DNA of 64,000 nt from Nocardioides malaquae (GTDB lineage Bacteria > Actinomycetota > Actinomycetes > Propionibacteriales > Nocardioidaceae), in NCBI RefSeq assembly GCF_015070385.1, contig NZ_JADCSA010000008.1, positions 1 through 64,000 of the forward strand, written 5' to 3'. A program made the translations under genes and the position numbers. Numbering within the stretch: the first letter of the stretch is position 1; every line of letters starts with the position of its first letter. The notes below the pieces were generated by a model, which ran no database searches, was not told the DNA's origin, and was given only the letters and a program-made list of their open reading frames with translations. This document shows, one piece after another, positions 26,389 to 34,998 of the stretch.

Positions 26389-27258
26389 ATGACCGACCAG
26401 CCACCGACCTACCAGCAGCCGCCGACCCACCAGCCGAACGGCATCGGCTCCCAGCTCACCGGGGGCGTGCTCGGCATCATCGGCGCCGTGGTGGCGCTGG
26501 TCACCGTCGCGGGCAGCTACGTGATCGTGCGGTGGCTCGACGACCCCGGCGTGGTCTTCACCCTCTTCGTCGGCGTCTGCCTGGTCGCGCTGGCGGTGCT
26601 GGCGCTGCTCGCCGGTCGCCGCAACGCGCTGGCCCCCTTCGTCGCCATCGCCCTGCTGCTCCCCTTCTTCAGCGTGCTGTCGGCCGGGTTCGCCCTCGGC
26701 CAGCGGATCGAGGACTCGCTGGAGGACCTCTTCGGCTCCTCCGACTCCGAGGACTCCCTCTCGTTCGGTGACGACGAGGAGGAGGCCGACGCCGCCGAGG
26801 ACGCGGTCGCCCTCGGCGAGGAGGGCACCTCCGGGATGTTCACCGTGGTCGTCTCCGGCGTCGAGTGCACCGACACCCTGACCGACGCCGAGCGCAACCC
26901 CGACTGGGACTACACCGACGAGACCAAGGAGTACGTCGACGTCGAGGCCCCGGACGGCAAGCAGTTCTGCGTGGTGGCCAGCACCTGGACCAACTCCTCC
27001 AAGGAGCCGGACTCGATCTGGATGGGCCTGGGCAAGCTCGTGACCGCCGACGGCACCTCCTACGCCCCCACCGACGACGACTCGGGCTACAGCCGGCGCA
27101 TGGCCGAGCAGGCGGGGTACGACGGCAGCACCCTCAACCCCGGCGACACCGCCGAGGTGCGCAGCGTCTTCACGGTGCCTGCCGGCGTCGAGGCCACCCA
27201 CGCCGTGGCCGAGGGGTTCGGCTTCGACGAGCCCTCGGTCTGGTTCGAGCTGGAGTGA
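26389..27258 (+). CDS. Membrane-anchored DUF4352-type protein
   Basis: A 289-residue protein. A Pro/Gln/Thr-rich cytoplasmic N-terminus (1-22) is followed by three membrane segments between about 25 and 105. A strongly acidic stretch then runs near 110-145 (many Asp, Glu, Ser). The extracellular C-terminal 140 residues (GMFTVVVSGVECTD, QFCVVASTWTNSS, GDTAEVRSVFTVPAGVE) resemble DUF4352 telokin-like domains. GGGGGA precedes the ATG at 26389. It is divergent from the sugar-binding lipoprotein. Function unknown. Confidence 0.75.
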   Translation: MTDQPPTYQQPPTHQPNGIGSQLTGGVLGIIGAVVALVTVAGSYVIVRWLDDPGVVFTLFVGVCLVALAVLALLAGRRNALAPFVAIALLLPFFSVLSAGFALGQRIEDSLEDLFGSSDSEDSLSFGDDEEEADAAEDAVALGEEGTSGMFTVVVSGVECTDTLTDAERNPDWDYTDETKEYVDVEAPDGKQFCVVASTWTNSSKEPDSIWMGLGKLVTADGTSYAPTDDDSGYSRRMAEQAGYDGSTLNPGDTAEVRSVFTVPAGVEATHAVAEGFGFDEPSVWFELE

Positions 27259-27268
27259 CGTCCGTGGG

Positions 27269-27874
27269 TCAGCGCGGGCGCGTCGCCTCGTCGGGACGCG
27301 CGCCGCGCTGCTTCGCCAGCCCCAGCCCCAGACGTACGACGTGCACCGCCTCACCCATGATGCGACGCACCACCTTGAACTCCGCGGGGGTCCACTGCAG
27401 TCGGTGGTCGACGAGGCCGAAGTGGTCGGGCATGGTCGCGCGGGTCAGCTTGTCGTAGCACTCGTCGGCCAGCCGCCCCTTGTCATTGAAGGGGAGACCG
27501 AGGGTGTGGGCGACGTCGGTGGCGAAGTTCCACAGGAACATCGCCGACTGCGGCGCGACCGGGGCCCGCTCACTCTCGAGCCGGCGCTGGGCACCGGTGA
27601 AGTCCATGAGGGTCGCCTGGTCCGAGCTGATGCCGGCGTCCCAGTCGACCTCCCACTCCGACTCCTCGGCGTGGGCGACGGCCGCCTCCACCGACTCCCA
27701 GGTCATCACCCTGCCGTCGCGGGCGGCGAGCACCTCGCGGTCGCCCGGGCCCCTGCCCCACCAGACGACCACGTCGCGCCCGTCCAGGCGCACCACGACG
27801 GCCTGGCCCGGAGCGGGAACGACGGCGGGTCTGGCCTCGGGCGAACCCTTCTTGTGCGCAACCATGTCGACCAT
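27269..27874 (-). CDS. Conserved hypothetical protein
   Basis: A 201-residue soluble protein that I do not recognise. The N-terminal half has beta-strand-like features ([32 protein letters not shown]). The C-terminal half looks helical (QSAMFLWNFATDVAHTLGLP, LADECYDKLTRATMP, VVRRIMGEAVHVVRLGLGL). It lies 47 bases downstream of guaA in the same direction and may share its transcript. The start is either at 27874 or at the in-frame ATG at 27865; neither has a clear ribosome-binding site. Confidence 0.65.
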   Translation of the reverse strand: MVDMVAHKKGSPEARPAVVPAPGQAVVVRLDGRDVVVWWGRGPGDREVLAARDGRVMTWESVEAAVAHAEESEWEVDWDAGISSDQATLMDFTGAQRRLESERAPVAPQSAMFLWNFATDVAHTLGLPFNDKGRLADECYDKLTRATMPDHFGLVDHRLQWTPAEFKVVRRIMGEAVHVVRLGLGLAKQRGARPDEATRPR

Positions 27875-27921
27875 TGTCGCGGGGCGTCCCAGCAGCGACG
27901 CCCGCGGTCAGGCGGAGGGGG

Positions 27922-29490
27922 TCACTCCCACTCGATGGTGCCCGGGGGCTTGGAGGTGATGTCGATGGTGACGCGGTTGACCTCGGCGACCTCGTTGGTG
28001 ATCCGGGTGGAGATCTTCTCCATCACCTCGTAGGGCAGGCGCGCCCAGTCGGCGGTCATGGCGTCCTCGCTGGTCACGGGGCGCAGCACGACGGGGTGGC
28101 CGTACGTACGTCCGTCGCCCTGCACGCCCACCGAGCGCACGTCGGCGAGCAGCACCACCGGCATCTGCCAGATCTCGCGGTCGAGGCCGGCCTTGGTCAG
28201 CTCCTCGCGGGCGATGGCGTCGGCCTGGCGCAGGGTGTCGAGCCGGTCCTTGGTGACCTCGCCGATGATCCGGATGCCGAGGCCCGGACCCGGGAAGGGC
28301 TGGCGCCACACCATGCGCTCGGGCAGGCCGAGCTGCTCGCCGACCGCGCGGACCTCGTCCTTGAAGAGCGCCCGCAGGGGCTCGACGAGGTCGAAGTTGA
28401 GGTCGTCGGGCAGGCCGCCGACGTTGTGGTGCGACTTGATGGTCGAGGTGCCCGCACCGCCGCCGGACTCGACGACGTCGGGGTAGAGCGTGCCCTGGAC
28501 GAGGAAGGCGGTCTCGCCCTCCTTCGCGTCACCGAAGACGCGCACCTGCGCCGCCTCGAACGTACGGATGAACTCATGACCGATGATCTTGCGCTTCGTC
28601 TCCGGCTCGGTGACGCCGGCCAACGCGGTCAGGAACTGGTCCTCGGCGTCGACCACGTCGAGGGAGTCGAAGACCTCCTCGAAGTCCTTGCGGACCTGCT
28701 CGGTCTCGCCCTGGCGCATCATCCCGTGGTCGACGTAGACACAGGTGAGTCGGTCGCCGATGGCACGCTGCACCAACGCGGCAGCCACCGCGGAGTCGAC
28801 ACCGCCGGAGAGCGCGCAGATCGCGCGGCCCTCCCCGACCTGCTCACGGATCTTCTCGACCTGCTCCTCGACGACGTTGAGCATCGTCCACGTCTGCCGG
28901 CAGCCGGCGATGTCGTGCAGGAAGTGCTCGAGCACCTGCTGGCCGTGCTCGGAGTGGAGCACCTCGGGGTGCCACTGCACGCCGGCCATGCGCCGCTCGA
29001 GGTCCTCGAAGGCGGCGACCGGGGTGACCTCGGTCGAGGCCAGCACGGAGAAGCCCGACGGGGCCTGGACGACCGTGTCGCCGTGGCTCATCCACACGTT
29101 GTGCGCGGCCGGCATGCCCTCCAGAAGGGTGCCTGGCTGGCTGACCGTCACCGGCGTACGTCCGTACTCGCGCGTCCCGGTCGAGGCGACCTCGCCGCCG
29201 AGGCCCTGCGCCATGAGCTGGAACCCGTAGCACATGCCGAAGACGGGCACACCGGAGGTGAAGATCGCCGGGTCGACGCCCGGGGCGCCGTCGGCGTAGA
29301 CGCTGGAGGGACCGCCCGACAGGATGATGGCGGCCGGCTTGCGCTCGAGCATCTCCTCGACGCTCGTGCCGTGCGGCACGATCTCGGAGTAGACGCGAGC
29401 CTCGCGGACACGGCGGGCGATCAGCTGGGCGTACTGGGCCCCGAAGTCAACCACCAGGACGAGATCGTGCTCGGGGAGCGCAGCATTCAT
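27922..29490 (-). CDS. guaA: GMP synthase (glutamine-hydrolysing) GuaA
   Basis: A 522-residue enzyme converting XMP to GMP with ATP and glutamine. The N-terminal class I amidotransferase has the nucleophile in [17 protein letters not shown] and the dyad region [14 protein letters not shown]. The ATP-pyrophosphatase P-loop is [14 protein letters not shown]. The dimerisation domain ends GTIEWE. The ATG at 29490 sits 6 nt after a TACCAT hexamer with no Shine-Dalgarno sequence, so a leaderless mRNA is likely. It acts downstream of guaB, at 38-39.6 kb. Confidence 0.97.
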   Translation of the reverse strand: MNAALPEHDLVLVVDFGAQYAQLIARRVREARVYSEIVPHGTSVEEMLERKPAAIILSGGPSSVYADGAPGVDPAIFTSGVPVFGMCYGFQLMAQGLGGEVASTGTREYGRTPVTVSQPGTLLEGMPAAHNVWMSHGDTVVQAPSGFSVLASTEVTPVAAFEDLERRMAGVQWHPEVLHSEHGQQVLEHFLHDIAGCRQTWTMLNVVEEQVEKIREQVGEGRAICALSGGVDSAVAAALVQRAIGDRLTCVYVDHGMMRQGETEQVRKDFEEVFDSLDVVDAEDQFLTALAGVTEPETKRKIIGHEFIRTFEAAQVRVFGDAKEGETAFLVQGTLYPDVVESGGGAGTSTIKSHHNVGGLPDDLNFDLVEPLRALFKDEVRAVGEQLGLPERMVWRQPFPGPGLGIRIIGEVTKDRLDTLRQADAIAREELTKAGLDREIWQMPVVLLADVRSVGVQGDGRTYGHPVVLRPVTSEDAMTADWARLPYEVMEKISTRITNEVAEVNRVTIDITSKPPGTIEWE

Positions 29491-29496
29491 GGCCAG

Positions 29497-29502
29497 ATGG
29501 TA
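29497..29502 (-). promoter_or_regulatory. Putative -10 element of guaA (leaderless type)
   Basis: TACCAT on the minus strand, 6 nt before the guaA ATG, with no ribosome-binding site between. Confidence 0.45.
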
Positions 29503-29551
29503 GCGAACGGAGGCTCCGCGGCCCGCGCCCGGGGACGCGCTGCCCCACCCC

Positions 29552-29596
29552 GGAAATGCACCAGCCGGAAATGCACCAGCCCAGAAATGCACCAGG
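29552..29596. repeat. Three tandem 15-bp repeats upstream of guaA
   Basis: GGAAATGCACCAGCC at 29552-29566 and 29567-29581 is perfect; a third, variant copy (CAGAAATGCACCAGG) is at 29582-29596. The repeats lie 62-106 bases before the guaA start and run into the left arm of the hairpin. Confidence 0.85.
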
Positions 29597-29630
29597 GCCC
29601 GACCGGGAGGGAGGGTGGTCGGGCCCTGGT
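29591..29630 (-). terminator. 14-bp hairpin, likely terminator of the GMC/aldehyde dehydrogenase unit
   Basis: ACCAGGGCCCGACC (29591-29604) pairs perfectly with 29617-29630 around a 12-nt purine-rich loop. On the minus strand it is followed by GCATTTC. It lies about 185 bases past the GMC stop and before guaA, so it could end the upstream transcript. Confidence 0.6.
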
Positions 29631-29814
29631 CGTCCACCTGGACGTGAAGACCAGCTGGGCGACGACCCGCGCATCAAAAGGGAGGGAGAGATGCTGCGGG
29701 CCTGCAATAGCCCCATGATGGCCCATTCGGAGGGGAAAATCCCCTGTATTCAGTAAATCCTCACTGATTTCTTGGGGACTGTCCGGTGGGTGGTCGCCGC
29801 AGAGCGACGAACGG

Positions 29815-31524
29815 TCAGCTCACCGCCACGATCGGGAGCCGCAACGCCCCCGGGGCGTGGGTCGGCACGGCCGGACGGCGAGGAGCGACCGGCGTGATCG
29901 GCTGGTACTCCTCCCCCAACGGCGGACGCGGGTCGGCCTCGCCCTTGTTGGGCCAGAACGCCATGGCGCGCTCGGCCTGGGCGGTGATCGTCAGCGACGG
30001 GTTGACCCCCAGGTTTGCCGAGATGGCCGACCCGTCGACGACGTGCACGCCCTCGTGGCCGTAGAGCCGCTGGTAGGGGTCGACGACGCCCGTCTCCGGA
30101 CTGTCCCCGATCGTGCACCCGCCGATGAAGTGGGCGGTCAACGGACGGTTGAAGGGCTCGCCGATGTTGCCTCCCGGCGTGCCGCGGACCGTGTCGGCCA
30201 TCCGCCGGGTCGCGTCGTAGGCCTCGGGGATGTAGGTCGGGTTGGGCTCGCCGTGACCCTGCCTGCTCGACATGAACCATCCGAACGGCGTCTTCTTCGG
30301 CACCGTGGTGATGGAGTTGTCGCGGCTCTGCATCACCAGCGCGATGATCGTCCGCTCCGACCAGTGCCGCAGGTCGTAGAGGTCGAGCACCTCGCGCCGT
30401 TTGGCCCACATCTCGCGCAGCCACGTCTTCACCCGGGCCTCCCCGGGGATCTCGTCGGCCAGCACGGTCTGCAGGAGCGACATCACGTTGCTGCCGCGTC
30501 CGTAGCGCACCGGCTCGATGTGGGTCTGGGCATCGGGGTGGAACGACGACGTGATCGCCACGCCGTAGCTGTAGTCGACCGACCGGTCCGGGGCGATCGC
30601 GCCCAGGATGGCCTCGGAGTTGGTGCGCGCCAGCATGCCGAGGCGGTCGGAGACCTGCGGCAGGTCACCGGTCGCCTTGAGCTTGTGCAGCAGCTTCTGG
30701 GTGCCCAGCGAGGCCGCCGAGAAGATGACCTGGTCGCAGGTGAACGTCTTCACGGCCGTGCGGCGCGACAGCTTCGCCTTCGTCCAGCGCGCGGTGACCT
30801 CGTAGCCACCGCCGGCGCGGGGGCGTACGCGCGTGACCGTGGTCATCGGGTGGACCACCGCGCCGAGCTGCTCGGCGAGGTGGAGGTAGTTCTTCACCAG
30901 CGTGTTCTTGGCGTTGTGGCGGCACCCCGTCATGCACTCACCGCAGTTGCGGCAGGTGTTGCGCGCGGGGCCCACCCCGCCGAAGTAGGGGTCCTCGACC
31001 TCCTCGCCCTCCGCCTGGCCGGGGCCACCGAAGAAGACACCCACCGGGGTGGGGTGGAAGGTCTCCCCCACACCCATCTCGACGGCGACCTTCTCCATCA
31101 CGTCGTCCGAGGGCGTACGCACCGGGTTGGTCACCACGCCCAGCATGCGCTTGGCCTGGTCGTAGTAGGGCGCCAGCTCGGCCCGCCAGTCGGTGATGTG
31201 CGACCAGGAGGGGTCGGAGTAGAAGGCATCCAGCGGCTCGTAGAGCGTGTTGGCGTAGACCAGCGACCCGCCGCCCACACCCGCTCCGGCCAGGATCATG
31301 CAGTCGCGCACCATGTCGATGCGCTGGATGCCGTACAGCCCGGCGGCCGGCGCGAAGAGGTAGCGCTTGAGGTCGAACGAGGTGCTCGGGAAGTCGTCGT
31401 CAGCGAAGCGGGCGCCGGCCTCGAGCACGCCGACCTTGTAGCCCTTCTCGCTCAGCCGCAGGGCGCTGACCGATCCTCCGAAGCCCGAACCGATGACGAC
31501 GACGTCGTAGTGCGTGGCACCCAT
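29815..31524 (-). CDS. GMC-family oxidoreductase, cholesterol-oxidase (ChoD)-like
   Basis: A 569-residue FAD oxidoreductase. The dinucleotide-binding motif VVVIGSGFGGSVSALRLSEK is at the N-terminus, AGAGVGGGSLVYANTLYEP is the second FAD contact, and HFIGGCTIGDSPETGVVDPY and DGSAISANLGVNPSLTITAQ are the C-terminal GMC elements. CRNCGECMTGC, a CxxCxxCxxxC array, lies near residue 190; mycobacterial ChoD has a similar array. The substrate could be a sterol or another hydrophobic alcohol. Its ATG overlaps the aldehyde dehydrogenase stop by 1 base, so the two probably act in sequence, alcohol to aldehyde to acid. Confidence 0.85.
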   Translation of the reverse strand: MGATHYDVVVIGSGFGGSVSALRLSEKGYKVGVLEAGARFADDDFPSTSFDLKRYLFAPAAGLYGIQRIDMVRDCMILAGAGVGGGSLVYANTLYEPLDAFYSDPSWSHITDWRAELAPYYDQAKRMLGVVTNPVRTPSDDVMEKVAVEMGVGETFHPTPVGVFFGGPGQAEGEEVEDPYFGGVGPARNTCRNCGECMTGCRHNAKNTLVKNYLHLAEQLGAVVHPMTTVTRVRPRAGGGYEVTARWTKAKLSRRTAVKTFTCDQVIFSAASLGTQKLLHKLKATGDLPQVSDRLGMLARTNSEAILGAIAPDRSVDYSYGVAITSSFHPDAQTHIEPVRYGRGSNVMSLLQTVLADEIPGEARVKTWLREMWAKRREVLDLYDLRHWSERTIIALVMQSRDNSITTVPKKTPFGWFMSSRQGHGEPNPTYIPEAYDATRRMADTVRGTPGGNIGEPFNRPLTAHFIGGCTIGDSPETGVVDPYQRLYGHEGVHVVDGSAISANLGVNPSLTITAQAERAMAFWPNKGEADPRPPLGEEYQPITPVAPRRPAVPTHAPGALRLPIVAVS

Positions 31525-33155
31525 CAGGCGCGACCCACCTTCTTGAGCACCTTGAGCGCGGTGGTCATGATCGCGGCGTACTTCTCCTCCGACAGGCCCA
31601 GCGGCGGGGTGATCGCCGGACCGTGCTGCGTGCCGACCGACTGGGTCTCGGTGTAGCGCAGGATGCCCTCGGCGCCCTGGCGACGGCCCAGGCCCGACTC
31701 ACGCATGCCGCCCATCGGTGCCGCGAGCGAGCCGAACGCCGCACCGAAGGGCTCGTTGACGTTGACCGTGCCGGCCTTGAGCAGCCGCGCGAGCATGCGA
31801 CCCCGCTTGGTGTCGCGGGTGTAGATCGAGGCGTTGAGGCCGTAGAGACCGTCGTTGGCCCGGTCGACCGCCTCGGACTCGTCGTGGAAGCGGTAGAGGG
31901 AGACCAGCGGACCGAAGGTCTCGTTGGCGAAGCAGGTCATGTCCGGGGTGACGCCCTCCAGCACGGTGGGCTCGTAGTAGTAGGGCCCCAGGTCGGGGCG
32001 GGCCCGGCCACCGGTGAGCACCCGGGCGCCCTTGGCCACCGCGTCGGCCACGTGCGCCTCGACCGTGTCGAGCTGGGCCTGGCTGACCAGGGTGCCCATG
32101 TCGACCTCCCAGGCGGTCGACGCCCCGAGGGTCAGCGCCTGCGTGCGCGAGACGAAACGCTCGACGAACCGGTCGTAGACCTGGTCGGCCACGAAGATGC
32201 GCTCCATCGAGATGCAGAGCTGGCCGGAGTTGGAGAAGGACCCGCGCACCGCGCCCTCGGCGGCCCGCTCGAGCGGGGCGTCGCGCAGCACCAGCATCGG
32301 GTTCTTGCCGCCGAGCTCGAGGGAGCACCCGATCAGCCGCTCGGCGGCCTGGGCGGCGATCTTCTTGCCGGTGGCGGTTGAGCCGGTGAAGCAGATGTAG
32401 TCGGCGCGCGCCATCATCGGCGTGCCGACGTCGGCGCCGGCGCCGGAGACGACCTGCCAGAGGTCGGCGGGGAACCCCGCCTGCTCGAGCAGCTCTGCCC
32501 CCAGCAGTCCGGTCAGGATCGTCTGCTGGTCGGGCTTGGCGACCACCGCGTTGCCCGCGGCGAGTGCCGGGAGGCCGTCGCAGAGCGCGAGGGTGAAGGG
32601 GTAGTTCCAGGGCGAGATGATGCCCACGACGCCCTTGGGGATCTGGTTGACCTCGACGTGGGTCAGCGCCGGGAACATGCCCGGGACCCGACGGCTGCGC
32701 AGGTGGTCGGCCGACGTACGCCCGTAGTAGCGCGCCGTCATCGCCAGGTGGGCGACCTCGAGGAAGGCGTCCTTGCGGGACTTGCCCGACTCCAGGCAGA
32801 TGACCTCGCAGATCTCCTCGCGACGCTCCAGCACGACGTCGTGCAGCCGCAGCAGCATCCGCTCCCGCTCGGCCACCGGCACCAGTGCCCAGGCCCGCTG
32901 GGCGGCGCGCGCACGCACGAAGGCGGCGTCGACGTCGGCCTCCTCGCTCTGCGGCACCTGCCCCAAGGGCTGGTTGCCCAGCGGGGAGACGTGGTCGCGC
33001 AGGCGGCCGCCCGAGCTCGGGATCCGCGACGTCAGCGCAGCGACGTAGGCGAGGTCGAGGGCATAGCTGGCATTGCGGTGGTGCTCGGGGTCGCGGGGGC
33101 CGTCACCCAAGGGGCTGCTGGACGAGGGGCCACTGGATGCGGGGCTGGCAGTCAT
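31524..33155 (-). CDS. Succinate-semialdehyde-dehydrogenase-type aldehyde dehydrogenase
   Basis: A 543-residue NAD(P)+ aldehyde dehydrogenase. The Rossmann segment FTGSTATGKKIAAQAAERLI, the general base Glu in LELGGKNPML and the nucleophile Cys in SGQLCISMERIF are intact. EPFGAAFGSLAAPMGGMRES near the C-terminus resembles GabD2-type succinic semialdehyde dehydrogenases. The N-terminal 45 residues are a Ser/Pro-rich extension. Substrate is uncertain. TACTCT lies 6 nt before the ATG, suggesting a leaderless transcript. It is co-transcribed with the GMC gene. Confidence 0.88.
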   Translation of the reverse strand: MTASPASSGPSSSSPLGDGPRDPEHHRNASYALDLAYVAALTSRIPSSGGRLRDHVSPLGNQPLGQVPQSEEADVDAAFVRARAAQRAWALVPVAERERMLLRLHDVVLERREEICEVICLESGKSRKDAFLEVAHLAMTARYYGRTSADHLRSRRVPGMFPALTHVEVNQIPKGVVGIISPWNYPFTLALCDGLPALAAGNAVVAKPDQQTILTGLLGAELLEQAGFPADLWQVVSGAGADVGTPMMARADYICFTGSTATGKKIAAQAAERLIGCSLELGGKNPMLVLRDAPLERAAEGAVRGSFSNSGQLCISMERIFVADQVYDRFVERFVSRTQALTLGASTAWEVDMGTLVSQAQLDTVEAHVADAVAKGARVLTGGRARPDLGPYYYEPTVLEGVTPDMTCFANETFGPLVSLYRFHDESEAVDRANDGLYGLNASIYTRDTKRGRMLARLLKAGTVNVNEPFGAAFGSLAAPMGGMRESGLGRRQGAEGILRYTETQSVGTQHGPAITPPLGLSEEKYAAIMTTALKVLKKVGRA

Positions 33156-33161
33156 GGACCG

Positions 33162-33167
33162 AGAGTA
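33162..33167 (-). promoter_or_regulatory. Putative -10 element of the aldehyde dehydrogenase gene
   Basis: TACTCT on the minus strand, 6 nt before the ATG. An ACAATAGT 8-mer at 33178-33185 equals part of the PadR-gene operator arm near 45.0 kb. Confidence 0.4.
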
Positions 33168-33220
33168 TGTGACCTGGACAATAGTCGGCTACCTCTGCCC
33201 CGCGATGCAGGACAGATGAC

Positions 33221-34933
33221 TCACACGATGTCAGGCGCCTGCACCCGAGCCTCGTCCGCCTCCGTGTCCGTGGGCATCAGCTGGCTCTGCCGCTCGGCCT
33301 CGACGCGTCGCATCCAGTGGTCGACCTCCCGCTCGACCTCCGCTCGGCTCCACCCCAGCTCGCCGGCCATCAGGGTGGCTACCTCGCGGGCGCAGAGCGT
33401 GCCCCGGTCGAACGTCTCGATGGAGATGCGGGTCCGGCGCGCCAGCACGTCGTCGAGGTGGCGGGCACCTTCGTGGGTGACCGCGTAGACGACCTCGGCA
33501 GCCAGGTAGGCGTCGGCGTGCTCGAGCGGACGCCCGAGCTCGGGGCGTCGCTCCACGAGCGCGAGCACCTCGTCGACCAGGCCGCCGTAACGGCCCAGCA
33601 GCCGGTCGATGCGTCCGACCTCAAGGCCGGTGACCCGGGAGAGTGCGACCCGCTGGTTGCTGCGGGCCTCGAAGCCGTAGGCGCCCACCAGCGGTACCCG
33701 GTCGGTCAGCGACGGACGCACGCCCTCGACGTCGGCCACCGCCACGTCGACGGCGTCGCGCGCCATCACCCGGTAGGTGGTGAGCTTGCCGCCGGCGATC
33801 AGCACCAGGCCGGGGATCGGGCTGATCGTGGTGTGCTCGCGGGAGAGCTTCGTCGTCTCGGCCTCGACCCCAGCCTTCCGCAGCGGCTTGAGCAGGGGCC
33901 GCAGACCTGCATACACCCCCACCACGTCGGAGTGGTCGAGCGGCACCTTCAGCAGCGCGTTGACCTGGTCGAGCAGGTAGTCGATGTCGGTGCGGCTCGC
34001 GGCCGGGTGGGCCAGGTCGAGGTCCCACGGGGTGTCGGTCGTGCCGATGATCCAGTGGCGGTCCCACGGGATCACGAAGAGCACCGAGTGCGGGGTCTTG
34101 GTGATGAAGCCGGTCTCGGAGCGGATCCGGTCGCGCGGCACCACGAGGTGGATGCCCTTGGATGCGTCGACGTCGAGCGCACCCTCCCCGCCGAGCATCT
34201 CCTGGATCTGGTCGGTCCAGACGCCGGCCGCGTTGATCACGGTGCGGGCCCGGACGGTGAGGTCGACCCCGTTCTCCAGGTCGCGCGCGGTGACGCCGAC
34301 GATCCGCTCGCCCTCGCGCAGGAAGCCGGTGACCTGGGTGCGGGTGGCGACGTGGGCGCCGTTGTTGGCGGCCGTGCGCGCCAGCGTCACCACGAGGCGG
34401 GCGTCGTCGACCTGCGCGTCGTAGTAGCGGATCGCGCCGTGCAGCGCGTCGGTGCGTACGTCCGGCGCGAGGCGCGCGAGCTCCTTGCGGAAGACGTGCT
34501 TGTGGCGCGGCACGCCCATCTCGTACTTGCCCGCCATCGCCATGGCGTCGTAGAGCGCGATCCCGGCGCCCACGTAGGGGCGCTCCCACGCGTGCTGCAG
34601 CGGGTAGAGGAACGGGACCGGACGCACGAGGTGCGGCGCGAGCCGGGTCAGCAGCAGACCGCGCTCCTCCAGCGCCTCCTTGACCAGGGCGAAGTCGAAC
34701 ATCTCCAGGTAGCGCAGGCCACCGTGCACCAGCTTCGAGCTGCGGCTCGAGGTGCCCGAGGCGAGGTCGCGCTGCTCGATCAGCCCGACGCTCAGGCCAC
34801 GGGTGACCGCGTCGAGCGCGGCCCCGGCACCCACCACCCCGGCTCCGACCACCAGCACGTCGAGCTCGCCGTCGGCCATCGCAGCGATCGCTGCAGCGCG
34901 GGAGTCAGGGTTCAGGGCGATCGGTTGGGTCAC
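33221..34933 (-). CDS. glpD: FAD-dependent glycerol-3-phosphate dehydrogenase GlpD
   Basis: A 570-residue membrane-associated enzyme oxidising sn-glycerol-3-phosphate to dihydroxyacetone phosphate and passing electrons to quinone. The FAD motif is DVLVVGAGVVGAGAALDAVT, followed by SGTSSRSSKLVHGGLRYLEM. FVIPWDRHWIIGTTDTPWD and VLIAGGKLTTYRVMARDAVD are typical of GlpD. The GTG start has no strong ribosome-binding site. It could use glycerol-3-phosphate released by the GDPD enzyme at 20.7 kb; that link is inference. Confidence 0.94.
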   Translation of the reverse strand: MTQPIALNPDSRAAAIAAMADGELDVLVVGAGVVGAGAALDAVTRGLSVGLIEQRDLASGTSSRSSKLVHGGLRYLEMFDFALVKEALEERGLLLTRLAPHLVRPVPFLYPLQHAWERPYVGAGIALYDAMAMAGKYEMGVPRHKHVFRKELARLAPDVRTDALHGAIRYYDAQVDDARLVVTLARTAANNGAHVATRTQVTGFLREGERIVGVTARDLENGVDLTVRARTVINAAGVWTDQIQEMLGGEGALDVDASKGIHLVVPRDRIRSETGFITKTPHSVLFVIPWDRHWIIGTTDTPWDLDLAHPAASRTDIDYLLDQVNALLKVPLDHSDVVGVYAGLRPLLKPLRKAGVEAETTKLSREHTTISPIPGLVLIAGGKLTTYRVMARDAVDVAVADVEGVRPSLTDRVPLVGAYGFEARSNQRVALSRVTGLEVGRIDRLLGRYGGLVDEVLALVERRPELGRPLEHADAYLAAEVVYAVTHEGARHLDDVLARRTRISIETFDRGTLCAREVATLMAGELGWSRAEVEREVDHWMRRVEAERQSQLMPTDTEADEARVQAPDIV

Positions 34934-34998
34934 GCCGTCAGTCTGTCACCCCTTGGTTGCACGCAGGTGAACACCGACCGCCGGGGCGGGCCGACCGC

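Larger units (their letters stand above)
29491..29814. other. 324-bp gap between the GMC oxidoreductase and guaA
   Basis: No credible gene. From the guaA side it holds a -10-like TACCAT, three 15-bp direct repeats (29552-29596), a 14-bp hairpin (29591-29630), and a stretch with visibly lower GC around 29660-29785. That stretch contains a small AGGGGA-AAA-TCCCCT hairpin at 29731-29745. The lower-GC part may be regulatory or a remnant; I recognise no element. Confidence 0.55.

Noticed and set aside
29552-29596. Possible CRISPR or origin iterons
   Set aside because: Only three short units with no spacers, and no replication gene nearby. Treated as a direct repeat of unknown role.
29556-29756. 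A 66-residue open frame spanning the guaA upstream repeats
   Set aside because: It is built from the direct repeats and hairpin, has no ribosome-binding site, and its composition is unlike that of neighbouring genes.
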